Below, piece by piece: positions 1 to 7,605 of a stretch of DNA of 15,809 nt; position 1 is the first letter of the stretch; each line of letters begins with the position of its first letter. A program made the position numbers and the translations under genes. This DNA comes from Oligoflexia bacterium (GTDB lineage Bacteria > Bdellovibrionota > UBA1018 > CAIMNF01): NCBI GenBank assembly GCA_903842755.1, contig CAIMNF010000057.1, positions 1 through 15,809 of the forward strand, in the 5' to 3' direction. The notes below the pieces were generated by a model. The model searched no databases, was not told where the DNA came from, and saw nothing but the letters and a program-made list of their open reading frames with translations.

Positions 1-806
1 GCACATTGGCAAGCTTATTAACAAGTAACGCATTGGCTTCGGTCCCCATCGGACTTCCAATCGTTGGCGGACAATCTGTTCAGGCGGATGACCCGATTGC
101 TGCGACGACAGTTGCTCTTTATTTTGAATCCGATCAACCCGACAGCGGCGCACTTTGTACGGGATCTATTTTAGACGATAGCCATGTGTTAACTGCGGCC
201 CACTGTGTAGAAGGTGCAACAAAAGGCTTTGTGATTTTCCAGCTGGGTATTGATTTCTCATCGGCTAATTCGATTTCCAAAGATAAAATTCGCCCAATGG
301 TTCAGGTTTCAAAAAGTTCGGATTATCCCGGAGCTGCAAATAGTGCAGGGGCAGCTGAATTTCATGATTTAGGAATGGTGAGTTTTTCAGGAGGCTTGCC
401 CCCCGGCTATCATGCCGTAAATGTGATTACGAATTCAGTGTTTGCGGGTGCAGTAAAGGCTGGCGGAACTGCAGTTATTGCGGGCTATGGAACGACTGCA
501 GTTACAGGGGGCGGGGATGGTACTTTAAGAAAAACCGCACTTCCCATTCAAGGTGCTTTGCCTCAAGGACTTGATGTAGTGGTGGGAGCAGAGAATAATG
601 TTGCGTGCCACGGCGATTCTGGCGGCCCTGCTTACGTCTCCGTGAATGGTGCCCTTTATTTGTGGGGAGTAGCTAGTCGAAGCGATTGCACTAACTTTTC
701 ATTGTATACGAAATATACAAAAGGTGAAGATGTGAACGGCCAAATGGTGACCGCAAGTGGCCTAAGCGTCGATTCCGCTATTCAAGATCATTCTTTACTT
801 CATTAA
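1..806 (+). CDS. Secreted chymotrypsin-fold (S1 family) serine protease, 5'-truncated by window edge
   Basis: A secreted serine endopeptidase of family S1. The reading frame is open to the left edge, so the true start lies upstream; the first in-frame start-like codon here is TTG at 6. Numbering from that codon, residues 1-11 look like the end of a Sec signal peptide (SNALA then S). IVGG at 19-22 is the classic mature N-terminus created by zymogen activation. The triad is His66 (LTAAHC), Asp121 (HDLGMV) and Ser205 (GDSGGP). Cysteines 51/67 and 201/228 match the two conserved disulfides. The residue six before the catalytic Ser is Val rather than Asp, so trypsin-type cleavage after Arg/Lys is not expected; preference for small or hydrophobic residues is my inference. 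The 3' end overlaps the convergent SGNH gene by 29 bp. Export is likely; predatory or nutritional use is speculation. Confidence 0.93.
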   Translation, partial: TLASLLTSNALASVPIGLPIVGGQSVQADDPIAATTVALYFESDQPDSGALCTGSILDDSHVLTAAHCVEGATKGFVIFQLGIDFSSANSISKDKIRPMVQVSKSSDYPGAANSAGAAEFHDLGMVSFSGGLPPGYHAVNVITNSVFAGAVKAGGTAVIAGYGTTAVTGGGDGTLRKTALPIQGALPQGLDVVVGAENNVACHGDSGGPAYVSVNGALYLWGVASRSDCTNFSLYTKYTKGEDVNGQMVTASGLSVDSAIQDHSLLH

Positions 807-1443
807 AGACCAAGTGTGCCCATTGCTCCGCTTGATGAACCATTGAGGCATTGTCCTCGTAATGAAGGCCATCTCCCCCGTATTTCGGATAACGGGTTAC
901 TTTGGTACTGTCGTAAAAGGTACAAAGCGAATCGATGGCATCGTGGGTCGCTTCAATAATTCTTTTTTGATTTTTCCTGTATTTACGCGTGTCTGGCATA
1001 TTCACCCAGAGACATTGGGCGCCGCTTTTTACCGCCGCTTCGGCAGTCGTTTTCATATCGTTTACAATAAAATCGTAAGTATACCCTTTGGCGTAATTAG
1101 AACCGAGCTCCAAAATCACCAAATCGGGACGGTCGTCCGCAATCAAGTTGGGCAAGTTCGGGGCATTGGCTTTTGTGTTTCGCAGTCCCGAGGTCGCGTC
1201 ACCCTCCGCTTGATGATAGAAATATCCACAATTCGTAAGCGTGCTATCAAAAAAGTAAGAGCCGATTGCTCCGCACACTCCGTACGTTTCCACGCGCGTG
1301 CCTTCCAGGGTCCGCAGCAATGAATCTAAAGTTTTTCCAAAAGGACCCGCCACGTGGGAGTCGCCAATCAAGAGAATCTTTTTTGGATTGGCTTGAGCCG
1401 AACCAGTCAATAGGATTAGTGCAATGAGTAAACGTCCCAGCAT
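778..1443 (-). CDS. Secreted SGNH/GDSL-family hydrolase
   Basis: A probable periplasmic or secreted esterase/acylhydrolase of 221 aa. Residues 1-18 form a Sec signal peptide (hydrophobic core LLIALILL, cleavage likely after AQA). The SGNH blocks appear in order: GDSH at 27-30 with nucleophile Ser29, a Gly in the 57-61 region (block II), LGSN with Asn116 (block III), and DGLH with Asp201 and His204 (block V). The substrate cannot be read from sequence; family members deacylate lipids, polysaccharides or peptidoglycan. It is the last of five minus-strand genes. No good Shine-Dalgarno precedes the ATG. A weak promoter-like pair (TTGAGT, 16 bp, TTAAAT at 1478-1451) could give a nearly leaderless transcript. 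Its 3' end runs 29 bp into the convergent protease gene, so both genes share the coding DNA at 778-806. Confidence 0.86.
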   Translation of the reverse strand: MLGRLLIALILLTGSAQANPKKILLIGDSHVAGPFGKTLDSLLRTLEGTRVETYGVCGAIGSYFFDSTLTNCGYFYHQAEGDATSGLRNTKANAPNLPNLIADDRPDLVILELGSNYAKGYTYDFIVNDMKTTAEAAVKSGAQCLWVNMPDTRKYRKNQKRIIEATHDAIDSLCTFYDSTKVTRYPKYGGDGLHYEDNASMVHQAEQWAHLVFNEVKNDLE

Positions 1444-1479
1444 GGATAGGATTTAAAGTATTTTTTAAATAAACTCAAT

Positions 1480-1881
1480 TTAAATTTTGAAGCCGAATCC
1501 TGCATCTTTAAGGGCTTCGAATGATTCGTGAATTTTACTTTCCTTGACGAGGAGGTAATCGGTTTCAAAGGTAGAAATTGCAAAAATACTGATTTTTGCG
1601 CGGGCGAGTGGCTCCGTTAATGAGGCAAGGATTCCCGTAAGTGAAAAATCAAGCGGGCCAAGCACTTTGAGGATTCGCCAATCCTTCTCGGAAGGGCAAT
1701 GCGTGGGCGCAATCGATTGAAGACAAACCAAAGAAAGCTCGTCTTCGGTACGGGTCAGGGTCCAAAAGGGTGAGTGGATCAGCTCGGGCGTAAACAGATC
1801 GCTTAGGGATAAATCACGGGGGAGTTTGACCACCGCATAAACCCCGTCTAATCGTACAAGATTAATTGCTCCGCGAACCAA
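1480..1881 (-). CDS. ACT-domain protein (COG3603/CASTOR-like double ACT)
   Basis: A 133-aa cytosolic protein resembling the small stand-alone ACT proteins related to the regulatory part of aspartate kinases and to eukaryotic CASTOR. The C-terminal half carries the most recognisable ACT signature, LDFSLTGILASLTEPLARAKISIFAISTFETDYLLVKE in part (about residues 76-113), where GILASL plus ISIFAISTFETDYLLV form the helix-strand core. The N-terminal half (about 10-65) probably forms the first ACT-like lobe. Such domains bind amino acids as allosteric sensors; the ligand here is unknown. The gene follows the GlyRS stop by 2 bp and starts at TTG, so its translation is probably coupled to the synthetase. 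No catalytic domain is attached. A link between glycine sensing and GlyRS is an inference from position only. Confidence 0.8.
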   Translation of the reverse strand: MVRGAINLVRLDGVYAVVKLPRDLSLSDLFTPELIHSPFWTLTRTEDELSLVCLQSIAPTHCPSEKDWRILKVLGPLDFSLTGILASLTEPLARAKISIFAISTFETDYLLVKESKIHESFEALKDAGFGFKI

Positions 1882-1883
1882 CG

Positions 1884-3233
1884 TTACTCGGCTTTCCAGC
1901 CCGACATTTTGTTTTGGATATAAGCAACCAATTGCGTGGCAGAGACCCGCTCTTGAGTCATAGAATCCCGCTCGCGTACCGTAACTGTACCATCCGCTAA
2001 ACCGTCATAATCAATGGTAACACAGTAAGGGGTCCCAATTTCATCTTGTCTTCGGTAGCGTTTACCGATGGATCCGGATTCATCATAAGTTGCGCGGAAG
2101 TTCTTTTTCATATCCGCATATACTTTATCGGTAAATTCAAGAAGGTCTGGCTTTTTCATCAAGGGGAATACGGCTACTTTGTAGGGGGCAAGTTTTGGCG
2201 AAAGTTTGAGAACTGTTCTTGCCTCTTCGCCCTCGCCTTCGATCCGGTAGGCGTCGCAGAGCACTGCAAGCAAGGCGCGATCGCAACCAACGGAAGTTTC
2301 AATGACAAACGGAAGATATTTTTCTTTGGACGCTTCATCAAAATATTCACATTTTTTCCCGCTAAACTCTTGGTGGCGTCTTAAATCAAAGTCGGATCGG
2401 TTATGAATGCCTTCAATTTCTTGCCAGCCAATGGGGAATTCGTACTCGACGTCAAATGCGGCCCTGGCGTAATGGGCAAGCTCGGTTGGACCATGTTGAT
2501 GAAACCGAAGCTTTGAGCGACGGAGTCCATTCGAAAGGTGCCAGTCTATTCGAGTTTGCTTCCACTTTTCGAACCACTCCATATCGGTTCCAGGTTTTAC
2601 AAAAAACTGCATTTCCATTTGTTCGAACTCGCGGGTTCTAAAAATAAAATTGCCTGGGGTGATTTCATTTCGAAATGCCTTGCCGATTTGTGCAATTCCA
2701 AAGGGAATTTTTTGCCGAGCGGTTTTTTGGACGTTATCGAAATTAACGAAAATTCCCTGCGCCGTTTCTGGCCGTAAATAGACAATGCTTGAGGAATCTT
2801 CCAAGGGGCCCATGTTGGTTTTAAACATGAGATTAAAATTTCTTGCCTCCGTGAGTTGGCATTCTTCCGTCTTCCCTGGGTTTTTGGAGGGTTTCTTGCC
2901 GCACGAGGCGTGCTCTAACTTATCGGCTCGGAATCGACCTTTACAGGTTTTGCAGTCAACCAAGGGATCGACAAATCCTTCGACGTGTCCGGAAGCTTCC
3001 CAGACACGAGGGTGCATGAGAATCGACGCGTCGACGCCCTCGACATCATCGCGATCGGTCATGGCGCGCCACCATGAGTCCTTAATATTTAACTTGAGCG
3101 CGACCCCAAGTGGGCCATAATCCCAGCAAGAGCCAATCCCCCCATAAATTTCAGAGGATGGAAAAATAAAGCCTCGTTGTTTAGAGAGGGAAACGAGGTC
3201 AGCCATATTGGTCAATTCTTTTGAAGGGGTCAT
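1884..3233 (-). CDS. glyS: Glycyl-tRNA synthetase (single-chain, class IIa)
   Basis: Charges tRNA-Gly with glycine using ATP, in the cytosol. This is the homodimeric one-polypeptide type, not the alpha2-beta2 type of E. coli. Numbering from the ATG at 3233 (449 aa): RGFIFPSSEIYGG at 20-32 begins the core, class II motif 2 is FRNEITPGNFIFRTREFEQ around 167-185, YLRPETAQG at 152-160 is a family signature, and motif 3 is SVGCDRALLAVL at 314-325. The anticodon-binding domain spans about 348-449. A small Cys site at C94/C97/C111/C125 has an enlarged second half. Starts are ambiguous: GTG at 3251 gives 6 more residues and ATG at 3206 gives 9 fewer; none has a strong ribosome site, and the 3206 start best fits the usual family N-terminus. 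The gene lies 72 bp after the glutaminyl-cyclase gene and 2 bp before the ACT gene, probably in one operon. Confidence 0.98.
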   Translation of the reverse strand: MTPSKELTNMADLVSLSKQRGFIFPSSEIYGGIGSCWDYGPLGVALKLNIKDSWWRAMTDRDDVEGVDASILMHPRVWEASGHVEGFVDPLVDCKTCKGRFRADKLEHASCGKKPSKNPGKTEECQLTEARNFNLMFKTNMGPLEDSSSIVYLRPETAQGIFVNFDNVQKTARQKIPFGIAQIGKAFRNEITPGNFIFRTREFEQMEMQFFVKPGTDMEWFEKWKQTRIDWHLSNGLRRSKLRFHQHGPTELAHYARAAFDVEYEFPIGWQEIEGIHNRSDFDLRRHQEFSGKKCEYFDEASKEKYLPFVIETSVGCDRALLAVLCDAYRIEGEGEEARTVLKLSPKLAPYKVAVFPLMKKPDLLEFTDKVYADMKKNFRATYDESGSIGKRYRRQDEIGTPYCVTIDYDGLADGTVTVRERDSMTQERVSATQLVAYIQNKMSGWKAE

Positions 3234-3305
3234 ATTCTTAAAGGCTAGCACAAAAGATTGAATTTATTGAGTGGAAGAGTGTAAAAAAGAATTCAACCGC
3301 CTACG

Positions 3306-4307
3306 TTAATTTGTGGAATGAGCGTCACTCCAGATCCATTCAAGGGTGGTTTGCCCCACGACCTTTAACACATCCCGGGAGATGAACTCAGAGGTGTCAT
3401 GTAAGGTATGCCACTCCGGGGGAAATTCACCATCGGGGGTCATAAAAATAAGGTCAACGAAGGGAATTTTAGTTTTTTCAGAAACAAAATAATGATCGTC
3501 CGTGATTGGGCCGATGACTTGGTCGGGGAAAAAGTCCTGGTAGCCAAGCTTTTTGGCAGCAACCCTTAATCCGTCCACCACGGGTTTAGCGACCCGGTTC
3601 GAATAAGACTCAATCGGAAACACCGAACCTGAACGTCCGACCATGTCATAGTTAATGCCGTATTTTGCCGAATAATTCTCGGGCACAGGGTGTGCGGCCC
3701 AATATTGAGCCCCTAAGCAATAGGAATCCGCTTGGTGGGGGGTGCCCCAGTCCTCGGCGTCCCAAAATGCAAAGTCTACTCCAAAGGGGTTTTCCCCTTG
3801 CGGCAGTGCCTTTGCAATCCCCAAGAGGATGACCACGCCACTGCCACCATCATTTACACCAGGTACCGGTTTATCTTTTGCCAGCGGATCTTGATCTGCA
3901 AAAGGACGGTTGTCCCAGTGGGCCGACAGCAGGTACCTTATTTTCGCTTTAGGATTCCACTGCGCGATGATGTTTCGTACCGGAATCACCTTTTGATCAA
4001 AGGTCGTCGCTTCCGATTTTTGCTCCATTACGGTGAGGCCCATTTGCTTGAGTTCATCCACAATCCAATTTCCTGCCTGAGTGTGAGGAGTGGTTCCGGG
4101 TACTTTTGCGCCAAAACTTTCGTACTTTAGAATTTGACCAAACGCATAAGTTTCATCGAACTTGGGTTCCGGAAAGGGGCTAGGTGCTGCGGCGGAAGGG
4201 AACCAGTGGTCTTTGGCGGTTTTGGAAGCCCAGCCCACTGCGACTAAACTCAGAAGAAAAGATGCAAATATCAAAAAGCGCGCGGACTTAGATTGAGGTA
4301 AGTTCAT
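3306..4307 (-). CDS. Membrane-anchored glutaminyl-peptide cyclotransferase-like M28 enzyme
   Basis: A 333-aa zinc enzyme of the M28/glutaminyl cyclase group, which converts N-terminal Gln of exported proteins or peptides to pyroglutamate; an aminopeptidase role remains possible. Residues about 9-27 form a hydrophobic signal anchor or signal peptide, so the enzyme acts in the periplasm. SAHWDNRPFADQDP (128-141) and GVNDGGSG (150-157) are typical of bacterial cyclases. By analogy with human QC, the zinc ligands would be Asp153, Asp186 and His300 (EWHTLHDT), and catalytic acids Glu185 (DAED) and Asp221 (NYDMVG). The ATG overlaps the stop of the upstream DUF962 gene in an ATGA tetranucleotide, so the two are translationally coupled. 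Enzyme class is well supported; the choice between cyclase and peptidase is less certain. Confidence 0.86.
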   Translation of the reverse strand: MNLPQSKSARFLIFASFLLSLVAVGWASKTAKDHWFPSAAAPSPFPEPKFDETYAFGQILKYESFGAKVPGTTPHTQAGNWIVDELKQMGLTVMEQKSEATTFDQKVIPVRNIIAQWNPKAKIRYLLSAHWDNRPFADQDPLAKDKPVPGVNDGGSGVVILLGIAKALPQGENPFGVDFAFWDAEDWGTPHQADSYCLGAQYWAAHPVPENYSAKYGINYDMVGRSGSVFPIESYSNRVAKPVVDGLRVAAKKLGYQDFFPDQVIGPITDDHYFVSEKTKIPFVDLIFMTPDGEFPPEWHTLHDTSEFISRDVLKVVGQTTLEWIWSDAHSTN

Positions 4308-4819
4308 GTAGGCCTATAGTAACCGATTCCGTAGGCAAAAATCCATAAGGGTCCAATCAAAAGACTTTCCAAATTCTTAAAAAATGCCGGGGACTTTTTT
4401 TCGAAGCGATAGTGGCCGACGAATTGAAATATCCAAGAAATGAGCTGGATGCCTATTAAGACGGGTAAGCTCAGGTGCCGAAAAGTTAGGTAGCCAAAAT
4501 AAAGGGCCAAAAGGTAAGGAATCGATAGTTTAAAATCGATTCGAATCGAGAATACCGCCGCAAAGGCCAACAGGATGATTCCTAAATCGACTTGAAATAG
4601 TGGAATGTTTGACGAGAAAAGACCCATCGAAAACGCGGTAAGAGCACTTTCTGATGCTGGAAGGGGGGACCATAGTACTGCATGACTTAATAGCCCTAAG
4701 AGGCTGAGAGTGACGCCCGGAACCCCAAAAAAATGACAGATTTTATTTCCCCGTGTTTTGTGCGTCAACTCGTACTCGTTAAAGTAAATCATCAGGGCGG
4801 AACTGGGTAATAGGTTCAT
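4304..4819 (-). CDS. Mpo1-like (DUF962) integral membrane protein
   Basis: A 171-aa polytopic membrane protein of the DUF962/YGL010w family. Yeast Mpo1 is an iron-dependent dioxygenase that shortens 2-hydroxy fatty acids during sphingoid-base breakdown; the bacterial members are little studied. Family hallmarks are the N-terminal block YELTHKTRGNKICHFFGVP (16-34, with His20 and His29) and the C-terminal block WIFQFVGHYRFEKKSPAF (129-146, with His136), separated by about four hydrophobic segments. The histidines would be the candidate metal ligands. It is the first gene of the minus-strand run, divergent from alaS (87 bp between starts), and overlaps the next gene by 4 bp. ATG at 4819 has only a weak ribosome site; ATG at 4792 is an alternative. 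A role in 2-hydroxy fatty acid metabolism is a family-based inference. Confidence 0.86.
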   Translation of the reverse strand: MNLLPSSALMIYFNEYELTHKTRGNKICHFFGVPGVTLSLLGLLSHAVLWSPLPASESALTAFSMGLFSSNIPLFQVDLGIILLAFAAVFSIRIDFKLSIPYLLALYFGYLTFRHLSLPVLIGIQLISWIFQFVGHYRFEKKSPAFFKNLESLLIGPLWIFAYGIGYYRPT

Positions 4820-4858
4820 ATTTTTTTAAACTCATCTGGTTGAGTGAGCGGAATCAAG

Positions 4859-4887
4859 TTGCCTCATCGTATCACTATCAGTAGAGT
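4859..4887 (+). promoter_or_regulatory. Putative sigma-70-type promoter of alaS
   Basis: TTGCCT at 4859-4864 and TAGAGT at 4882-4887 each match the consensus hexamers at four of six positions and lie 17 bp apart. Transcription would start near 4894, leaving a leader of roughly a dozen bases that holds the GAGGAA ribosome site. It sits in the 87-bp divergent gap between the DUF962 gene and alaS. Consensus match only. Confidence 0.3.
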
Positions 4888-4906
4888 CATTCAATCGAGG
4901 AAATCT

Positions 4907-7591
4907 ATGAAAGGCGCACAGATCCGTTCCACATTCTTGAATTATTTTAAAAAAAATGGACACACCATTGTGGGGAGTTCGTCCCTTGTTCCATCGAACG
5001 ACCCAACCCTAATGTTTACCACGGCCGGGATGGTCCAATTTAAAGATTTGTTTTTAGGGAAAGAGCATCGCGCCTATACCCGGGCCACCACCTCTCAAAA
5101 GTGTGTTCGAGCCGGCGGAAAACATAATGATTTAGAAAACGTAGGGTTTACGGCTCGGCATCATACCTTTTTTGAGATGCTCGGAAATTTTTCCTTTGGG
5201 GATTACTTTAAAAAGGACGCCATTCATTTTGCGTGGGATTTGGTGACTCGCGAAATCGGACTTCCCAAAGAAAAACTTTATGTCACCGTTTTTACGGATG
5301 ATGATGAATCGGCAGACATTTGGAACAAACAAGAAGGTGTGCCCACGGACCGAATTTTTAGGTTCGGGGAAAAAGATAATTTTTGGGCGATGGGGGATAC
5401 AGGTCCTTGTGGTCCCTGCAGCGAAATCTTTATTGATCGTGGCGAGGCCTTTGGCTGTGGAAAGCCCACCTGTGGCATGGGCTGCGATTGTGATCGCTAT
5501 ATGGAAATTTGGAATAATGTTTTCATGCAGTTTGATCGGGATTCTAGTGGAAAATTGAATCCGTTACCTAAACCGTCCGTCGATACGGGTGCGGGCCTGG
5601 AGCGTTGGGCTTCGGTACTTCAAAATGTGGCCACTAACTATGATACCGATTTATTTACGACCATCATGGACGAGACGGGGCGTTTAGCAAAACGGGCATA
5701 CGACCCCAGAAGTAAAGATCCGTCCGTATTTTCTTTCCGGGTCATTGCGGATCATTCGCGCGCGACTGCGTTTCTGATTGGGGATGGCGTTTTGCCTTCA
5801 AACGAGGGCCGCGGTTATGTTTTAAGACGGATTATGAGACGGGCCATTCGGCACGGACGGAAACTTGGGTTTGAAGGTCCGTTTCTGTATCAAACGTGCA
5901 GCTTTGTGATTGACCAAATGAAGGACGCCTACCCCGATTTGGTTGAAAAACGAGAGTTTATTCAGCGCGCAGTCATGGCAGAAGAAGAGCAGTTTTTTAA
6001 AACCTTAGACCGTGGGTTACATCTTTTAGATGATGAAATAGCAAAAGTGGGATCCCAAAAAACTTTAAAGGGTGAGGTGGCCTTTACCCTTTACGATACC
6101 TTTGGTTTTCCGCTAGACCTGACGCGGACCATTTGCGACGAGCGTGGTCTAAACTTAGACGAAAAAGGCTTCGAAGTTTCGATGGAAAAACAGCGCGAAG
6201 AGTCGCGTAAGCATTGGAAAGGCACGGGCGACCAAGTTTTAGATTCGCAGTGGTTTGAGCTCAACGAAAAATTAAAAAAGGAAAACCAATTACCCGAATT
6301 CGTGGGATACGAGCACTTAAGTGCCGAAGGGAAAGTCTTGGCGGTCATTCCAGCTCCTGCGGGATCGCCCGATGGGGTAACCCTGCTTGCGGTCATCTCC
6401 AAGACCCCCTTTTATGGCGAGTCGGGCGGACAGACCGGAGATACGGGTGAGATTTTCGGAAAATCGGGCGAGTTTGAAGCCCAAGTGATTGACGTTCAAA
6501 AACCACTACCCGAGTTACCGGTCCTTTATTTAAAAGTGAAAAAAGGGATCTTGAAAGTAGGAGACACGGTTCATCAAACGGTGGCGGATGAAATCCGGGC
6601 TTTGACGGCTCGGAATCACACCGCAACCCATCTCTTGCAGTGGGCGTTACGGGAGGTTTTGGGGAAACACGTAAAGCAAGCGGGTTCACTCGTTACGCCA
6701 GAACTCCTCCGGTTTGACTTTTCCCATTTCCAAGCGATGACTTTAGAAGAAATTACGCGCGTAGAAAATCTGATTAACGAAAAAGTCTGGCGGGGCGACG
6801 CCGTAAAAAAACAAGTCATGAATAAAGATCAAGCCGTTCAGGCCGGCGCAATCGCCTTCTTTGGCGAAAAGTATGGCGACGAAGTTCGGGTCATTTCCGT
6901 AGGGGAATACTCAACAGAACTTTGTGGCGGGACGCATGTGGATCGAAGTTCCGATATTCATTTGTTTAAAATTGCCTCCGAAAGTGGCATTGCAGCCGGA
7001 GTGAGGCGGATTGTGGCCTATACGTCTAAGGGCGCATTTCACTACTTAAGAGATCAAGATCTCAAAATCAAATCCGTAAGGGACTTGATCAAAGCCTCTT
7101 CGGTCGATGAAATTCCCCAAAAGATTGAACGTTTATTTGCGGACGAACGCGAGCTGAAACGACAAATTGAAAAGCTGCAAGATGCGCAGCAAAATGGCGA
7201 AATTGATGAGCTCTTTGCGCAATCCGAGTTGATTTCCACTCCGAATGGAGCAGTAAAATTGGTCAGTGGAGTGGTTGTGCCTTCGCTAGACGGAATGAAA
7301 AAGCTTCGAGAAATGGCCGACAAAATAAAACAACGGGATGCGGGAGTGGTTTTGGTGTTGGGAATCAAAGAGCCTACCACCTCGGAAGGTAAACCGTTCT
7401 TGGTTGTTGCAGTCGGAGCGAAGGTGCAAGGCGTGCAAGCGGGTGCTGTCATCAAAGCCTGCGCAGAGGTTTTTGGTGGAAAAGGGGGGGGGAAGCCCGA
7501 TTTTGCCCAGGCCGGTGGATCGAAGCCTGAACAGTTAGAAAGTGCTGTCAAAGCGGCAAAAGTTTATGTATTAGGACAGTTGAAACAATGA
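4907..7591 (+). CDS. alaS: Alanyl-tRNA synthetase
   Basis: Charges tRNA-Ala with alanine and edits mischarged Ser/Gly, in the cytosol. I place the start at ATG 4907, behind GAGGAA with 7-base spacing, giving 894 aa (E. coli about 876); an upstream in-frame GTG at 4844 would add 21 residues that resemble nothing in the family. Class II core at about 1-450 includes CVRAGGKHNDLENVG (66-80) and ADHSRATAFLIGDGVLPSNEGRGY (291-314) seen in part. The editing domain has the zinc site His571/His575 (HTATH) and Cys673/His677 (CGGTH). The C-terminal C-Ala domain ends with GGKGGGKPDFAQAGG. The codons for that motif contain nine consecutive G bases (7484-7492). The stop overlaps an ATG in ATGA, but the downstream lipoprotein gene most likely starts 18 bases later. 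Confidence 0.99.
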   Translation: MKGAQIRSTFLNYFKKNGHTIVGSSSLVPSNDPTLMFTTAGMVQFKDLFLGKEHRAYTRATTSQKCVRAGGKHNDLENVGFTARHHTFFEMLGNFSFGDYFKKDAIHFAWDLVTREIGLPKEKLYVTVFTDDDESADIWNKQEGVPTDRIFRFGEKDNFWAMGDTGPCGPCSEIFIDRGEAFGCGKPTCGMGCDCDRYMEIWNNVFMQFDRDSSGKLNPLPKPSVDTGAGLERWASVLQNVATNYDTDLFTTIMDETGRLAKRAYDPRSKDPSVFSFRVIADHSRATAFLIGDGVLPSNEGRGYVLRRIMRRAIRHGRKLGFEGPFLYQTCSFVIDQMKDAYPDLVEKREFIQRAVMAEEEQFFKTLDRGLHLLDDEIAKVGSQKTLKGEVAFTLYDTFGFPLDLTRTICDERGLNLDEKGFEVSMEKQREESRKHWKGTGDQVLDSQWFELNEKLKKENQLPEFVGYEHLSAEGKVLAVIPAPAGSPDGVTLLAVISKTPFYGESGGQTGDTGEIFGKSGEFEAQVIDVQKPLPELPVLYLKVKKGILKVGDTVHQTVADEIRALTARNHTATHLLQWALREVLGKHVKQAGSLVTPELLRFDFSHFQAMTLEEITRVENLINEKVWRGDAVKKQVMNKDQAVQAGAIAFFGEKYGDEVRVISVGEYSTELCGGTHVDRSSDIHLFKIASESGIAAGVRRIVAYTSKGAFHYLRDQDLKIKSVRDLIKASSVDEIPQKIERLFADERELKRQIEKLQDAQQNGEIDELFAQSELISTPNGAVKLVSGVVVPSLDGMKKLREMADKIKQRDAGVVLVLGIKEPTTSEGKPFLVVAVGAKVQGVQAGAVIKACAEVFGGKGGGKPDFAQAGGSKPEQLESAVKAAKVYVLGQLKQ

Positions 7592-7605
7592 AGGAGCATC
7601 AAAAA

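Noticed and set aside
862..1323. 153-aa plus-strand ORF
   Set aside because: It lies wholly opposite the SGNH hydrolase gene, whose motifs are intact; its translation has no recognisable domain or signal.
1451..1470. Terminator after the ACT gene (ATTTAAA/TTTAAAT)
   Set aside because: The stem is all A/T with no GC pair and would be unstable; more likely an AT-rich promoter region.
4844..4906. Upstream GTG start extending AlaRS by 21 residues
   Set aside because: The ATG at 4907 has a proper ribosome site and matches the family N-terminus; the extension overlaps a likely promoter.
7054..7551. 165-aa minus-strand ORF opposite the alaS 3' end
   Set aside because: Ser/Cys/Phe-rich shadow of Lys/Glu-rich alaS codons, without a start site or motif.
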